Source: an uncultured Oscillospiraceae bacterium (GTDB lineage Bacteria; Bacillota; Clostridia; Oscillospirales; Oscillospiraceae). Taken from it: 17,080 bases of DNA. The translations under genes and the position numbers were made by a program. Positions 7,171 through 13,997 of the stretch are shown in pieces. How positions within the stretch are numbered: position 1 is the first letter of the stretch; every line of letters starts with the position of its first letter. Under the pieces are notes generated by a model. It was not told the DNA's origin and searched no databases. It saw only the letters and a program-made list of their open reading frames with translations. The DNA lies in the NCBI GenBank assembly GCA_934635545.1, contig CAKTZN010000014.1, positions 1 to 17,080 of the forward strand. The letters are read 5' to 3'.

Positions 7171-7192
7171 TATGCTATTCTTATGCTATTCC
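7171..7192. repeat. 11-bp tandem direct repeat at the decarboxylase 3' end
   Basis: TATGCTATTCT is followed immediately by TATGCTATTCC, ten of eleven bases identical. The second copy contains the decarboxylase stop codon (7186-7188, TAG on the minus strand). It looks like a small slippage duplication. Confidence 0.6.
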
Positions 7193-8523
7193 TTTACCAC
7201 CGCGCAGGCGGAGACGCCGTAATACCGTAGGCAGTCCAGCACCTGCCGGTCGATCCGTTCGCCGCATACGGCCAGCGGGATGGCGGGCGGACAACTGATG
7301 GCGGCCGCGGCGGAAACACGGCCCAGGCATTGCGCGATCGGCAGCGTCTCGCTCTCCGCCAGGATGGCCTGCCGCGGCGTCAGCACCGGCTGAGGATGCG
7401 GCACAGAGGGCGGCACGGCGGCGACAGGCGCTTTTTGCGGCAGGCCCAGCAGCACTGCCTCCAGCCGATGCAGGTCATCGGCGCTGTTATAGGGCGTCAA
7501 CATCGGCACCACATGATCCGGATCGTAGAATTCCGGGTACAGCCCATGCTGCTCCAGTATCCCGGCCAGCTCCGTTCCGGTATAGCCGAAGAACTTGGGA
7601 CAGAGGGTCAGCTTCAGGGGTTCCTCCCCCATCAGGCGGTATCCGTGGGTACATAAGCGGTCTTTTAGGGTGCTGATCTGGTACATAAACGCCGGTAATG
7701 TACCCTTAAAATCCGCCATCCGGTCGTTGGCAGCGTCCAGCGACTGCAAAATGAGGTAGGACGGACTGCTGGAGCCGAACAGGGACATGGACGCTTTGGC
7801 CTGCCGGGCCAGCAGCGCCGGCGCGGTATGGGAGATGTGCAGATACGCACCGCCGGTGATGACGCCCAGCGTCTTGTGGGCGGAATCGCAGCACATGTCC
7901 GCGCCCAGATCCATGGGGTGGCGGGACTGGGGCAGGAATTTCAGATACGCGCCGTGGGCGTTGTCCACCAGCAGCAGCACGCCCAGGTCATGGCACGCCG
8001 CCGCGATACCCCGGAGATCCAGCATATTCCCCAGGTAATCCGGGCTGGTCACATAGATCGCCGCGGGCCTCCGGGCGCTCCCCTCCAGCGTCCGGCGCAC
8101 CTGCTCCGGCGTGATGGGACAGCTTACATAGCCGCTGTCCGTCTCCGGATAGAGCCACCGGACGTCGATATCCAGCAGGGCGGCGGCGTTGACGAAGGCC
8201 TTGTGGGCATTGCGGGCCGCCAGAATACAGGGCCGCTCCCCTTTTGACGCGGCGTACAGCGCCGTCAGGTGCAGCATGGTCTGGATGCACAGGGTGGAGC
8301 CGCCGGTGGAATACACCGTGTGCGCGCCGAAGAGAGCACCGGCCTGGGCCTCGCTCTCGGCAATGATGCCGTGGGCGGTGAACAGCTCGTCGGCGCCGTC
8401 GATCTCCGTAATGTCCCAGGGCTCAAAGCCCAGAAGGGGCTTTCCCTTATGGCCCGGCATGTGGAGCCGGGCGGCATCGCTGTCCCGGTAGCGGCGAACG
8501 AAGTCGCAGATGGGGGTGCTCAT
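7186..8523 (-). CDS. Orn/Lys/Arg decarboxylase-family PLP enzyme
   Basis: 445 residues of PLP fold type I. Family landmarks are HMPGHKG (21-27), GSTLCIQTML, DNAHGAYLKF (D187, H190), the PLP-binding lysine in CDSAHKTLGVITGGAYLH (K217), and a short C-terminal domain with SCPPAIPLAVCGERID. It lacks the N-terminal wing domain of the large E. coli inducible enzymes and resembles the shorter Gram-positive SpeA/YaaO type (about 480-490 residues), being slightly short. These enzymes decarboxylate basic amino acids to cadaverine, putrescine or agmatine; which one is not readable here. Its ATG overlaps the scfB stop by 4 nt (ATGA), so it is translationally coupled to the SCIFF maturase and likely co-expressed with it. 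It ends at the 7145-7163 terminator. Confidence 0.9.
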   Translation of the reverse strand: MSTPICDFVRRYRDSDAARLHMPGHKGKPLLGFEPWDITEIDGADELFTAHGIIAESEAQAGALFGAHTVYSTGGSTLCIQTMLHLTALYAASKGERPCILAARNAHKAFVNAAALLDIDVRWLYPETDSGYVSCPITPEQVRRTLEGSARRPAAIYVTSPDYLGNMLDLRGIAAACHDLGVLLLVDNAHGAYLKFLPQSRHPMDLGADMCCDSAHKTLGVITGGAYLHISHTAPALLARQAKASMSLFGSSSPSYLILQSLDAANDRMADFKGTLPAFMYQISTLKDRLCTHGYRLMGEEPLKLTLCPKFFGYTGTELAGILEQHGLYPEFYDPDHVVPMLTPYNSADDLHRLEAVLLGLPQKAPVAAVPPSVPHPQPVLTPRQAILAESETLPIAQCLGRVSAAAAISCPPAIPLAVCGERIDRQVLDCLRYYGVSACAVVKE

Positions 8524-9905
8524 TGAGCGCCGCCCAGCTCACGGGCCACAGCCACCATGATGGCGCACTCCATGCGCTTGCGGAACAGCTCACAGCCCGC
8601 CTCATACACGCCGCGGACAGAGCCGGTGGCGTGGTAGGCGTTGGCGGCGCAGCCGCCGGAGCAGTACAGCCGCGCCCAGCAGTCGCGGCACTCCTCGTGG
8701 GCGTAGACGTTGCAGGAGGCGAATTCGTCCTGGATGGCGTGGTTGTCCACGCCATGCCAGATGTCGCCCAGCCGGAACTTCTCGTCGCCCACGAACTGGT
8801 GACAGGGGTACAGGTCGCCCCAGGGGGTGACGGCCATATACTCGGTGCCGGAGCCGCAGCCGGAAATGCGCTTATAGATGCAGGGGCCGCCCTTCAGATC
8901 GATCATGTAGTGGTAGAAGGTAAAGGGCTTGCCCTCCTTGTCCCGCTGCAGCATCAGCTCCGCCAGCTTCTCGTACTGCTCCATGACCACGGCCCGATCC
9001 GCCTCGGTCAAGGCGGAGGGATCGTCGGCGGCGGTCACCACAGGCTCCATGCTCAGCTCGGAGAAGCCCAGATCCAGCATGGTCTTGATATCCTCCAGGA
9101 AGTCCGGGTTGGCGTGGGTGAAGGTGCCCCGCATGTAGTAGTTTTTGCCGTCCCGGGCGGCCACCAGCTTCTGGAACTTGGGAACGATCTTCTCCCAGCT
9201 TCCGTTACCGGCGTAGTCCACGCGATAGCGGTCATGAACCTCCTTGCGGCCATCCAGACTCAGCACCACGTTGCTCATCTCCCGGTTGGCGAAGTCGATG
9301 ACATCATCGTCGATCAGCACGCCGTTGGTGGTCAGTGTAAAGCGGAAATGCTTGTTATGCTGCTTCTCAATGGAGCGGGCATAGGCCACCAACTGCTTCA
9401 CCACGTCGAAGTTCATCAGCGGCTCACCGCCGAAGAAGTCCACCTCCAGATTGTGGCGGGAGCCGGAATTCTCAATCAGGAAATCCAGCGCCCGCTTGCC
9501 CACCTCGTAGCTCATCAGGGCGCGGTCGCCGTGGTACTTGCCCTGGCTGGCGAAGCAGTAGGAGCAGTTGAGGTTGCAGGTGTGGGCGATGTGCAGGCAC
9601 AAGGCCTTGATGACGCCGGAGGTACGGGCCTTCAGCTCACCCGCCATGGGCTGGAAGGTGTCCGGAGCAAACAGCTTGCCCGCCGCCTTTAGCTGTGCGA
9701 TCTGGTCATAGCACTCGCCCACCTCCTCTGCCGTCACGCCCTCGGCGGTACGGTATTTCTCGGTCAGCTCACGGATGATGGTATCGCGGCGCTCGCTCTC
9801 GAACATGGCGATGATGTCATAGGCCAGCTCGTCCACCGCGTGGACAGAGCCGGAGCAGACATCCAGCACGATGTTGTAGCCGCCCAGCTTATATTGATGG
9901 ATCAT
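8520..9905 (-). CDS. scfB: SCIFF peptide maturase, radical SAM/SPASM thioether-forming enzyme
   Basis: 461 residues. The N-terminal 90 form a RiPP-recognition-like region (MIHQYKLGGYNIVLDVCSGSVHAVDELAYDI). The radical SAM core carries CNLNCSYC (C110, C114, C117) for the 4Fe-4S cluster, then FFGGEPLMN (GGEP 159-162) and LTTNGVLI. The C-terminal SPASM domain supplies the auxiliary-cluster cysteines (C342, C350, C368, C398, C406, C409, C415, C419, C438, with CSGGCAANAYHATG). SCIFF maturases install cysteine-to-alpha-carbon or side-chain thioether bonds in the SCIFF precursor. This sequence has the family's expected length and N-terminus. ATG 9903-9905 follows GAAGGGA. It lies behind scfA and overlaps the decarboxylase. 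Confidence 0.96.
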   Translation of the reverse strand: MIHQYKLGGYNIVLDVCSGSVHAVDELAYDIIAMFESERRDTIIRELTEKYRTAEGVTAEEVGECYDQIAQLKAAGKLFAPDTFQPMAGELKARTSGVIKALCLHIAHTCNLNCSYCFASQGKYHGDRALMSYEVGKRALDFLIENSGSRHNLEVDFFGGEPLMNFDVVKQLVAYARSIEKQHNKHFRFTLTTNGVLIDDDVIDFANREMSNVVLSLDGRKEVHDRYRVDYAGNGSWEKIVPKFQKLVAARDGKNYYMRGTFTHANPDFLEDIKTMLDLGFSELSMEPVVTAADDPSALTEADRAVVMEQYEKLAELMLQRDKEGKPFTFYHYMIDLKGGPCIYKRISGCGSGTEYMAVTPWGDLYPCHQFVGDEKFRLGDIWHGVDNHAIQDEFASCNVYAHEECRDCWARLYCSGGCAANAYHATGSVRGVYEAGCELFRKRMECAIMVAVARELGGAQ

Positions 9906-9942
9906 ATATCTTAATTCCCTTCACGGTAGTATGGGTCACGCT

Positions 9943-9969
9943 AAAAATGCCGCCCGTAAGGGGCGGCAT
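9943..9969 (-). terminator. Intergenic attenuator between scfA and scfB
   Basis: Perfect 9-bp GC-rich stem ATGCCGCCC / GGGCGGCAT (9947-9955 with 9961-9969) with a 5-nt loop. On the minus strand it is followed by a short T run, TTTT then AGCG. No separate scfB promoter is evident in the 83-bp gap, so partial read-through is expected, giving more precursor mRNA than maturase mRNA. Confidence 0.75.
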
Positions 9970-9988
9970 CATAGTTTCAAGTACCCGT

Positions 9989-10138
9989 TTACTTGGTCTC
10001 CTTGTTTTCGCAGGCCTGATTGGCAATACCGCAACTGGTCTTGCAGGCAGACTGGCAGGAAGTCTGGCACTCGCCGCAGCCGCCGTTCTTGGCGCTCTCG
10101 CAAAGGTCACGAGTCTCGATGGTATTGATGTGCTTCAT
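9989..10138 (-). CDS. scfA: SCIFF (six-cysteines-in-forty-five) ranthipeptide precursor
   Basis: A 49-residue peptide. It begins MKHINTIETRDLCESAKNGG, then has the cysteine-rich core GCGECQTSCQSACKTSCG, and ends IANQACENKETK. The pattern at C21, C24, C28, C32, C36 and C43 is the conserved SCIFF six-cysteine core, substrate of the adjacent maturase, which forms thioether cross-links. There is an additional seventh cysteine, C13, in the leader half. Initiation is at ATG 10136-10138, preceded by GGGAGG about 10 nt upstream. The gene has the most consensus-like promoter in the window (10173-10201) and is followed by an attenuator before scfB. SCIFF is nearly universal in Clostridia; proposed roles include signalling or quorum-type functions, not settled. 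No dedicated protease or exporter gene is adjacent. Confidence 0.96.
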   Translation of the reverse strand: MKHINTIETRDLCESAKNGGCGECQTSCQSACKTSCGIANQACENKETK

Positions 10139-10172
10139 GATGTAATGTCCTCCCAAGTGATTATCTTATAAA

Positions 10173-10201
10173 GTTATATCACACCGCTGTGCGCTTGTCA
10201 A
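10173..10201 (-). promoter_or_regulatory. Strong sigma-A promoter of scfA-scfB-decarboxylase
   Basis: On the minus strand a perfect TTGACA (10196-10201), 17-bp spacer and TATAAC (10173-10178). The predicted start is near 10166, leaving a leader of about 28 nt containing GGGAGG. Confidence 0.88.
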
Positions 10202-10234
10202 TCAATGCGGCGGAATTTTCTCGTACCGCCGCCG

Positions 10235-11131
10235 TCAGTTTTCGTAAAAATGCTTGACAAAGGTGACGAACTGCTGGGTCTGGCCGCTCATGGGCGCGCC
10301 GCGGCGGCAGGCCACATAGAGCCTGCGCTGCGCCTCCCCCTGGGGCAGGCGGAAGGTCATGAGCCGTCCGGACCGCACCGCGTCCTCCGCCGCCTTTTCC
10401 GAGATGATGGAGATGCCCAGGCCGCCGGCCACCAGATTCTTGATGGACTCCTGGTCGTTGAGGCGGGCGGTGATGGTCAGGTCGTTCTCGTCCACGCCCA
10501 TCTGCTCGAAATAGGCGGAGACGCACTTCTTGCTGCCGCTGCCCTTCTCCCGCAGCAGCATGGGCTCACGGCAGATCTCCGAGAGCGTCATGCCGCCCGC
10601 CGCCTGATAGCGGCGGAAATGGTCACTGACTGGGGTGATCAGCACCATCCGGTCGGCATAGAAGGGCGTCAGCTCCAGCGCCTCCTCCTGTACCTCCGCG
10701 CCGATGAGGCCCACGTCGAAGGCGCCGCACAGCAGGCCATCCACGATGCCCTGACTGTCGCTCTGGAACACATGGAACTGGGACGCGGGGCGGATGGCCC
10801 GGAAGGCCGGCAGGATCTCCGGCAGGATGTAGGCTGAGGGGATGGTGGACGCGCCGATGCGGATCATCTTCTCGTCCTCGTCGCTCCAGCTTCGCATGAG
10901 ATTGTCCCGCAGGTTCACGATGTTGCAGGCGCACTCGTACAGTTCCTGGCCCCTTGGCGTCACCTCCACGGATTTGGTGGTGCGGATGATGAGGCTGGTC
11001 TGGAACTCCTCCTCCAACTGCCGCACATGGGTGCTGATGGTGGGCTGGGACAGGTATAATTTCTCCGCCGCCTTTGTGAAGCTTCTATACTTTACAACGG
11101 CGCAGAATGACTGTAATTGCTTCAGTTCCAT
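10235..11131 (-). CDS. LysR-family regulator associated with selenium metabolism
   Basis: 298 residues. The N-terminal winged helix-turn-helix (about 1-60: MELKQLQSFCAVVKYRSFTKAAEKL, LSQPTISTHVRQLEEEF) is followed by the periplasmic-binding-like effector domain (IRIGASTIPSAYILPEILPAF, GLIGAEV, VAGGLGISIIS). The sequence and its place in a selenium cluster match the LysR group described as selenium-metabolism associated. ATG 11129-11131 is chosen because GGGAGGG lies just upstream; the TTG at 11146 would place that site inside the gene. The gene overlaps the cysteine desulfurase stop by 10 nt and is co-transcribed with it. It probably controls the divergent yedE-selD operon through the 12286-12445 region; the effector is unknown. 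No clear terminator follows. Confidence 0.9.
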   Translation of the reverse strand: MELKQLQSFCAVVKYRSFTKAAEKLYLSQPTISTHVRQLEEEFQTSLIIRTTKSVEVTPRGQELYECACNIVNLRDNLMRSWSDEDEKMIRIGASTIPSAYILPEILPAFRAIRPASQFHVFQSDSQGIVDGLLCGAFDVGLIGAEVQEEALELTPFYADRMVLITPVSDHFRRYQAAGGMTLSEICREPMLLREKGSGSKKCVSAYFEQMGVDENDLTITARLNDQESIKNLVAGGLGISIISEKAAEDAVRSGRLMTFRLPQGEAQRRLYVACRRGAPMSGQTQQFVTFVKHFYEN

Positions 11132-12285
11132 GTTACCCTCCCGCAAAGCTCACGCAGGGCGGACAGGGCCGTGTCCACCTGCTGGGGCGTATTGTGCCAG
11201 CCAAAGGAAAAGCGGATGGTTCCGGTGGGGTAAGTGCCCAGCGTTCTATGGGCATTGGGCGCGCAGTGAAGGCCCACACGCACCATGATGCCGTATTCCT
11301 GGCCCAGGGCGTCGGCCACCAGGGCGGGGTCGGTATTTTCCGGCACCACGGACACCACACCTACCCGGCCAGTCATGTCCCGGCGACCCACCACCCGCAG
11401 GTTCGGGATCGACAGCGCACCGGTGAGGAACCGCTCCGTCAGCGCCAGCTCATGGGCGCTGACGGCGTCGATGGTCTCCCCTTTCAGCCAGCAGAGGGCC
11501 TCATGGAGGCCCATGATCCCCGGCAGGTTCATGGTGCCCGCCTCGAACTTATCCGGCATGAAGGACGGCATACGCTCCTCGTGGCTGACGCTGCCGGTGC
11601 CGCCGGCGATCAGCGGCTCCACCAGCGGCACCATGTCCGGCCGAAGGATAAACCCGCCTACGCCCTGGGGACCAAGCAGGCCCTTGTGGCCGGTGAAGGC
11701 CAGGGCGTCGATGTGCATGGCCTCCATGTCGATGGGCAGGACGCCCGCCGTCTGGGCGGTGTCCAGGAGGAATCTCAGGCCGTGGGCATGGCAGAAGGCC
11801 CCCACCTCTCCGGCGGGCAGCACCGTTCCGCAGACGTTGCTGGCGTGGAGCATCACCACGGCGCGGGTGTTGGGCCGCAGCAGTCCCTCCATGGCGGCGG
11901 TTTCCAGCGTGCCGTCCGGCGCGCAGGGGATGCGGTCGAAGGTGACACCCTGTGCCTGAAGCTGGGTCAGGGGCCGCATGACGGCGTTGTGCTCCATGGC
12001 GGAGACCAGCACATGGTCGCCGGGCTTCAGGAAGCCCTTCAGCAGGACGTTCAGGCTCTCGGTAATATTGCGGGTAAACACCACGTTCCGGCAATCGGGG
12101 CCGTGGAACAGCTCCGTCAGCAGTTGGCGGGTGTGCAGCACCGTCTCCTCCGCCTGATAGGCCTCGTCATAGCCGCCGCGGTTGATGTTGCAGCCGCAGT
12201 CGCTGATATAATGGTACACCGCCTCCGCCGTGCCGGGCGCTTTGGGAAAGCTGGTGCTGGCATTGTCCAGATAGATCCGCTCCAC
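11122..12285 (-). CDS. Cysteine desulfurase / selenocysteine lyase-like aminotransferase (EF2568 family)
   Basis: 387 residues, class V aminotransferase fold. It starts MERIYLDNASTSFPKAP, with HASNVCGTVLP, the PLP lysine in FTGHKGLLGPQG (K201), GTGSVS, and the presumed catalytic cysteine in VRVGLHCAPNAH (C341). Such enzymes take sulfur or selenium from cysteine/selenocysteine as a protein persulfide or perselenide. The EF2568 family is known from gene clusters with selD and yqeB in organisms with selenium-dependent molybdenum hydroxylases, where it is thought to mobilise selenium or sulfur for the cofactor. The start is GTG 12283-12285, supported by AAGGAGG 8 nt upstream; no ATG nearby fits. 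It is first gene of a two-gene unit with the LysR regulator and divergent from yedE. Confidence 0.92.
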   Translation of the reverse strand: MERIYLDNASTSFPKAPGTAEAVYHYISDCGCNINRGGYDEAYQAEETVLHTRQLLTELFHGPDCRNVVFTRNITESLNVLLKGFLKPGDHVLVSAMEHNAVMRPLTQLQAQGVTFDRIPCAPDGTLETAAMEGLLRPNTRAVVMLHASNVCGTVLPAGEVGAFCHAHGLRFLLDTAQTAGVLPIDMEAMHIDALAFTGHKGLLGPQGVGGFILRPDMVPLVEPLIAGGTGSVSHEERMPSFMPDKFEAGTMNLPGIMGLHEALCWLKGETIDAVSAHELALTERFLTGALSIPNLRVVGRRDMTGRVGVVSVVPENTDPALVADALGQEYGIMVRVGLHCAPNAHRTLGTYPTGTIRFSFGWHNTPQQVDTALSALRELCGRVTWN

Positions 12286-12317
12286 GGTCTCACCCTCCTT
12301 TTTCCTTACTATTTATT

Positions 12318-12346
12318 AGCTTACCACACATTTATTGGAAAAGCAA
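12318..12346 (-). promoter_or_regulatory. Candidate promoter of the csd-lysR unit
   Basis: On the minus strand TTGCTT (12341-12346), 17-bp spacer and TAAGCT (12318-12323). The predicted start is near 12311. The boxes are 4/6 matches, weaker than other promoters in the window, which fits an activator-dependent gene. Confidence 0.5.
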
Positions 12347-12371
12347 ATCTTTTCAGAGGATATATCTATAA

Positions 12372-12400
12372 TTGGTATTGGACATTCTGTCGACTATGGT
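12372..12400 (+). promoter_or_regulatory. Candidate promoter of the yedE-tusA-DUF3343-selD operon
   Basis: TTGGTA (12372-12377), 17-bp spacer and TATGGT (12395-12400). An alternative is TCGACT (12390-12395) with TAAGAT (12413-12418), also 17 bp apart. Neither is close to consensus, again suggesting activation by a regulator such as the neighbouring LysR protein. Confidence 0.35.
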
Positions 12401-12420
12401 GGTATGGTATGGTAAGATAC
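12401..12420. promoter_or_regulatory. GGTAT tandem repeats and T-N11-A dyad, possible LysR site
   Basis: GGTAT, GGTAT, GGTAA run in tandem from 12401. Within this, GTAT (12402-12405) and ATAC (12417-12420) form an inverted repeat with an 11-bp gap, the classical LysR-type T-N11-A box; a nested GTAT-N6-ATAC uses the second repeat. The site lies between the divergent csd-lysR and yedE genes. Binding is inferred. Confidence 0.4.
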
Positions 12421-12445
12421 TATATAAAGAGGAGAAAAATCCAAC

Positions 12446-13528
12446 ATGAATGTCAAACGCGAACGAATCCAAATCGTCATCGCCGGACTGATCATCGGCG
12501 TCATTGCCTCGCTGCTGGTCTTTTTCGGCAATCCCTCCAATATGGGCTTCTGCATCGCCTGCTTCCTGCGGGATACCGCCGGTGGTCTGGGCCTGCACCG
12601 TGCCGCCGCCGTGCAGTACATCCGTCCGGAGATCATCGGCCTGGTGCTGGGCAGCTTCATCGTGGCCCTGTGCAAGAAGGAGTTCTCTGCCAAGGGCGGC
12701 AGCGCCCCTGTCACCCGGTTTGTGCTGGGCTTCTTCGTGATGGTGGGCTGCCTGATGTTCCTGGGCTGCCCCTTCCGCATGATCCTGCGTCTGGCGGGCG
12801 GCGACCTGAACGCTCTGCTGGGCCTACTGGGCTTTGCGCTGGGCATCCTGGCCGGTGTGTTCTTCCTGAAGCGGGGCTATTCCCTGAAGCGCACCTATAC
12901 CCAGACCAAGCTGGACGGCGTCATCTTCCCCGCCATCCAGGTGGTGGTGTTCATCCTGCTGGTGGCGGCGCCCGCCTTCATCTTCTTCACTGAAGCGGGC
13001 GGCGGCCCCGGCGCTAAACACGCCGCGGTGGCCATCAGCCTGATCGCCGGTCTCATCGTGGGCGCGCTGGCCCAGCGTACCCGTCTGTGCATGGTGGGCG
13101 GCATCCGTGACATCGTGCTGTTCCGCGAGCCCAAGCTGCTGATGGGCTTCGGCGCCATTCTGGTCAGTGCGCTGGTCTGCAATCTGATCCTCAACGGCGT
13201 GGGTGAGGCCACCTTCTTCCACCTGGGCTTCGAGGGCCAGCCTATCGCCCATACCGACGGGCTGTGGAACTGCCTGGGCATGCTGCTGGTGGGCTTTGGC
13301 TGCGTGCTGCTGGGCGGCTGCCCCCTGCGGCAGTTGGTCATGTCCGGCGAGGGCAACTCCGACAGCGCCGTCACCGTGCTGGGCCTGATCGTGGGCGCGG
13401 CCTTCTGCCATAACTTCGGCCTGGCCTCCAGCGCCGACGGCCCCACCGCCGCCGGTAAGATCGCCGTGCTGCTGGGCATCGCCGTGGTGGCGGTGATCGC
13501 CTGCCTGAACACCTTCAAGAAGAAATAA
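12446..13528 (+). CDS. yedE: YedE-family putative selenium transporter
   Basis: 360 residues, polytopic membrane protein of the YeeE/YedE fold with roughly ten helices and two related halves. Each half carries a GCPxR motif in a pore-like position: GCPFRMILRLAGGD (from about 107) and GCPLRQLVMSGEGN (from about 291). Other cysteines in or near helices are SNMGFCIACF (C36, C39), QRTRLCMVGG (C215) and FGCVLLGG. YeeE relatives pass thiosulfate along a cysteine path, and the YedE subgroup with selenium genes is proposed to import a selenium compound. The start follows AAGAGGAG with a good spacing. It is first of four genes on the plus strand; the order transporter, TusA-like, DUF3343, selD suggests a path from uptake to selenophosphate. 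Confidence 0.92.
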   Translation: MNVKRERIQIVIAGLIIGVIASLLVFFGNPSNMGFCIACFLRDTAGGLGLHRAAAVQYIRPEIIGLVLGSFIVALCKKEFSAKGGSAPVTRFVLGFFVMVGCLMFLGCPFRMILRLAGGDLNALLGLLGFALGILAGVFFLKRGYSLKRTYTQTKLDGVIFPAIQVVVFILLVAAPAFIFFTEAGGGPGAKHAAVAISLIAGLIVGALAQRTRLCMVGGIRDIVLFREPKLLMGFGAILVSALVCNLILNGVGEATFFHLGFEGQPIAHTDGLWNCLGMLLVGFGCVLLGGCPLRQLVMSGEGNSDSAVTVLGLIVGAAFCHNFGLASSADGPTAAGKIAVLLGIAVVAVIACLNTFKKK

Positions 13529-13540
13529 GGAGATACCAAT

Positions 13541-13747
13541 ATGAAAATCATCGACGCGCGGGGCCTTTCCTGCCCCGAACCCGTGGTGCTGCTGCGCAGC
13601 GCTATGGAGAGCAAGGAAAACGCCTATCAGATCATCGTGGACAACCACGCCTCCCGGGAGAACACCACCCGCTACGCCCAGCATCAGGGCTATCAGGTGG
13701 CTGTCAGTGAGCAGGACGGCGAGTGGACGCTGACCTTTACCAAGTGA
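13541..13747 (+). CDS. TusA/SirA-like sulfur (selenium) carrier protein
   Basis: 68 residues forming a single TusA domain: MKIIDARGLSCPEPVVLL, with the CPxP motif at residues 11-14 (C11 is the carrier cysteine). TusA proteins hold sulfur as a persulfide and pass it on; in selenium clusters a TusA domain next to YedE is thought to carry selenium. The larger YedF protein fuses a TusA domain to a DsrE-like domain of about 100 further residues; here only the TusA part is present, and a DUF3343 protein follows instead. Strong ribosome site (AAGGAG) 9 nt before the ATG. The stop overlaps the next gene's GTG by 4 nt. Confidence 0.92.
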   Translation: MKIIDARGLSCPEPVVLLRSAMESKENAYQIIVDNHASRENTTRYAQHQGYQVAVSEQDGEWTLTFTK

Positions 13748-13995
13748 CGTACATTGTGACCTTTTTCTCCCACTTCGGCGCAGTGCGGTACAAGCAGCTC
13801 TGCGGTGAGCGGGGCATCTCCTGCCGCATGATGCCGGTGCCGAGAGACCTGAGCAGTAGCTGCGGCACCTGCGTCCGGTGCGAGGGGGACTATCTCCCCC
13901 CGGCCGACGCCGGACTTGAGGAGATCGAGCAGGTGTCCGCGTGGGACGGCACAGGATACACCACCGTGTATCACACGGATGAAGCGGAGGGCTGA
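13744..13995 (+). CDS. DUF3343 (putative Se/S carrier-like) protein
   Basis: 83 residues starting (GTG) TYIVTFFSHFGAVRYKQLC. Cysteines are C20, C27, and a CxxCxxC cluster C40-C43-C46 (SSSCGTCVRCEG) after the conserved PVPRDLSSSCG segment typical of DUF3343, a family recurrent next to selD and TusA-type genes. It is small, cytosolic and has no membrane helix. The start is inferred as GTG 13744, which forms a GTGA overlap with the TusA stop; the reading frame is open further left inside tusA but the homology begins at the GTG. It precedes selD by only 2 nt. A role as acceptor or donor of selenium/sulfur between TusA and SelD is inference; biochemical function is not established. Confidence 0.85.
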   Translation: MTYIVTFFSHFGAVRYKQLCGERGISCRMMPVPRDLSSSCGTCVRCEGDYLPPADAGLEEIEQVSAWDGTGYTTVYHTDEAEG

Positions 13996-13997
13996 CC

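Noticed and set aside
8523..9692. 389-codon plus-strand frame opposite scfB
   Set aside because: Antisense shadow of a confidently identified radical SAM gene; no recognisable domain.
10207..10232. GCGGCGG / CCGCCGC inverted repeat after the lysR stop as a terminator
   Set aside because: The arms pair but the loop is 12 nt and no T tract follows on the minus strand, so it does not qualify as an intrinsic terminator.
11107..12993. 628-codon plus-strand frame across csd and yedE
   Set aside because: It runs antisense to csd, through the divergent promoters, then out of frame in yedE; its composition is that of a shadow frame.
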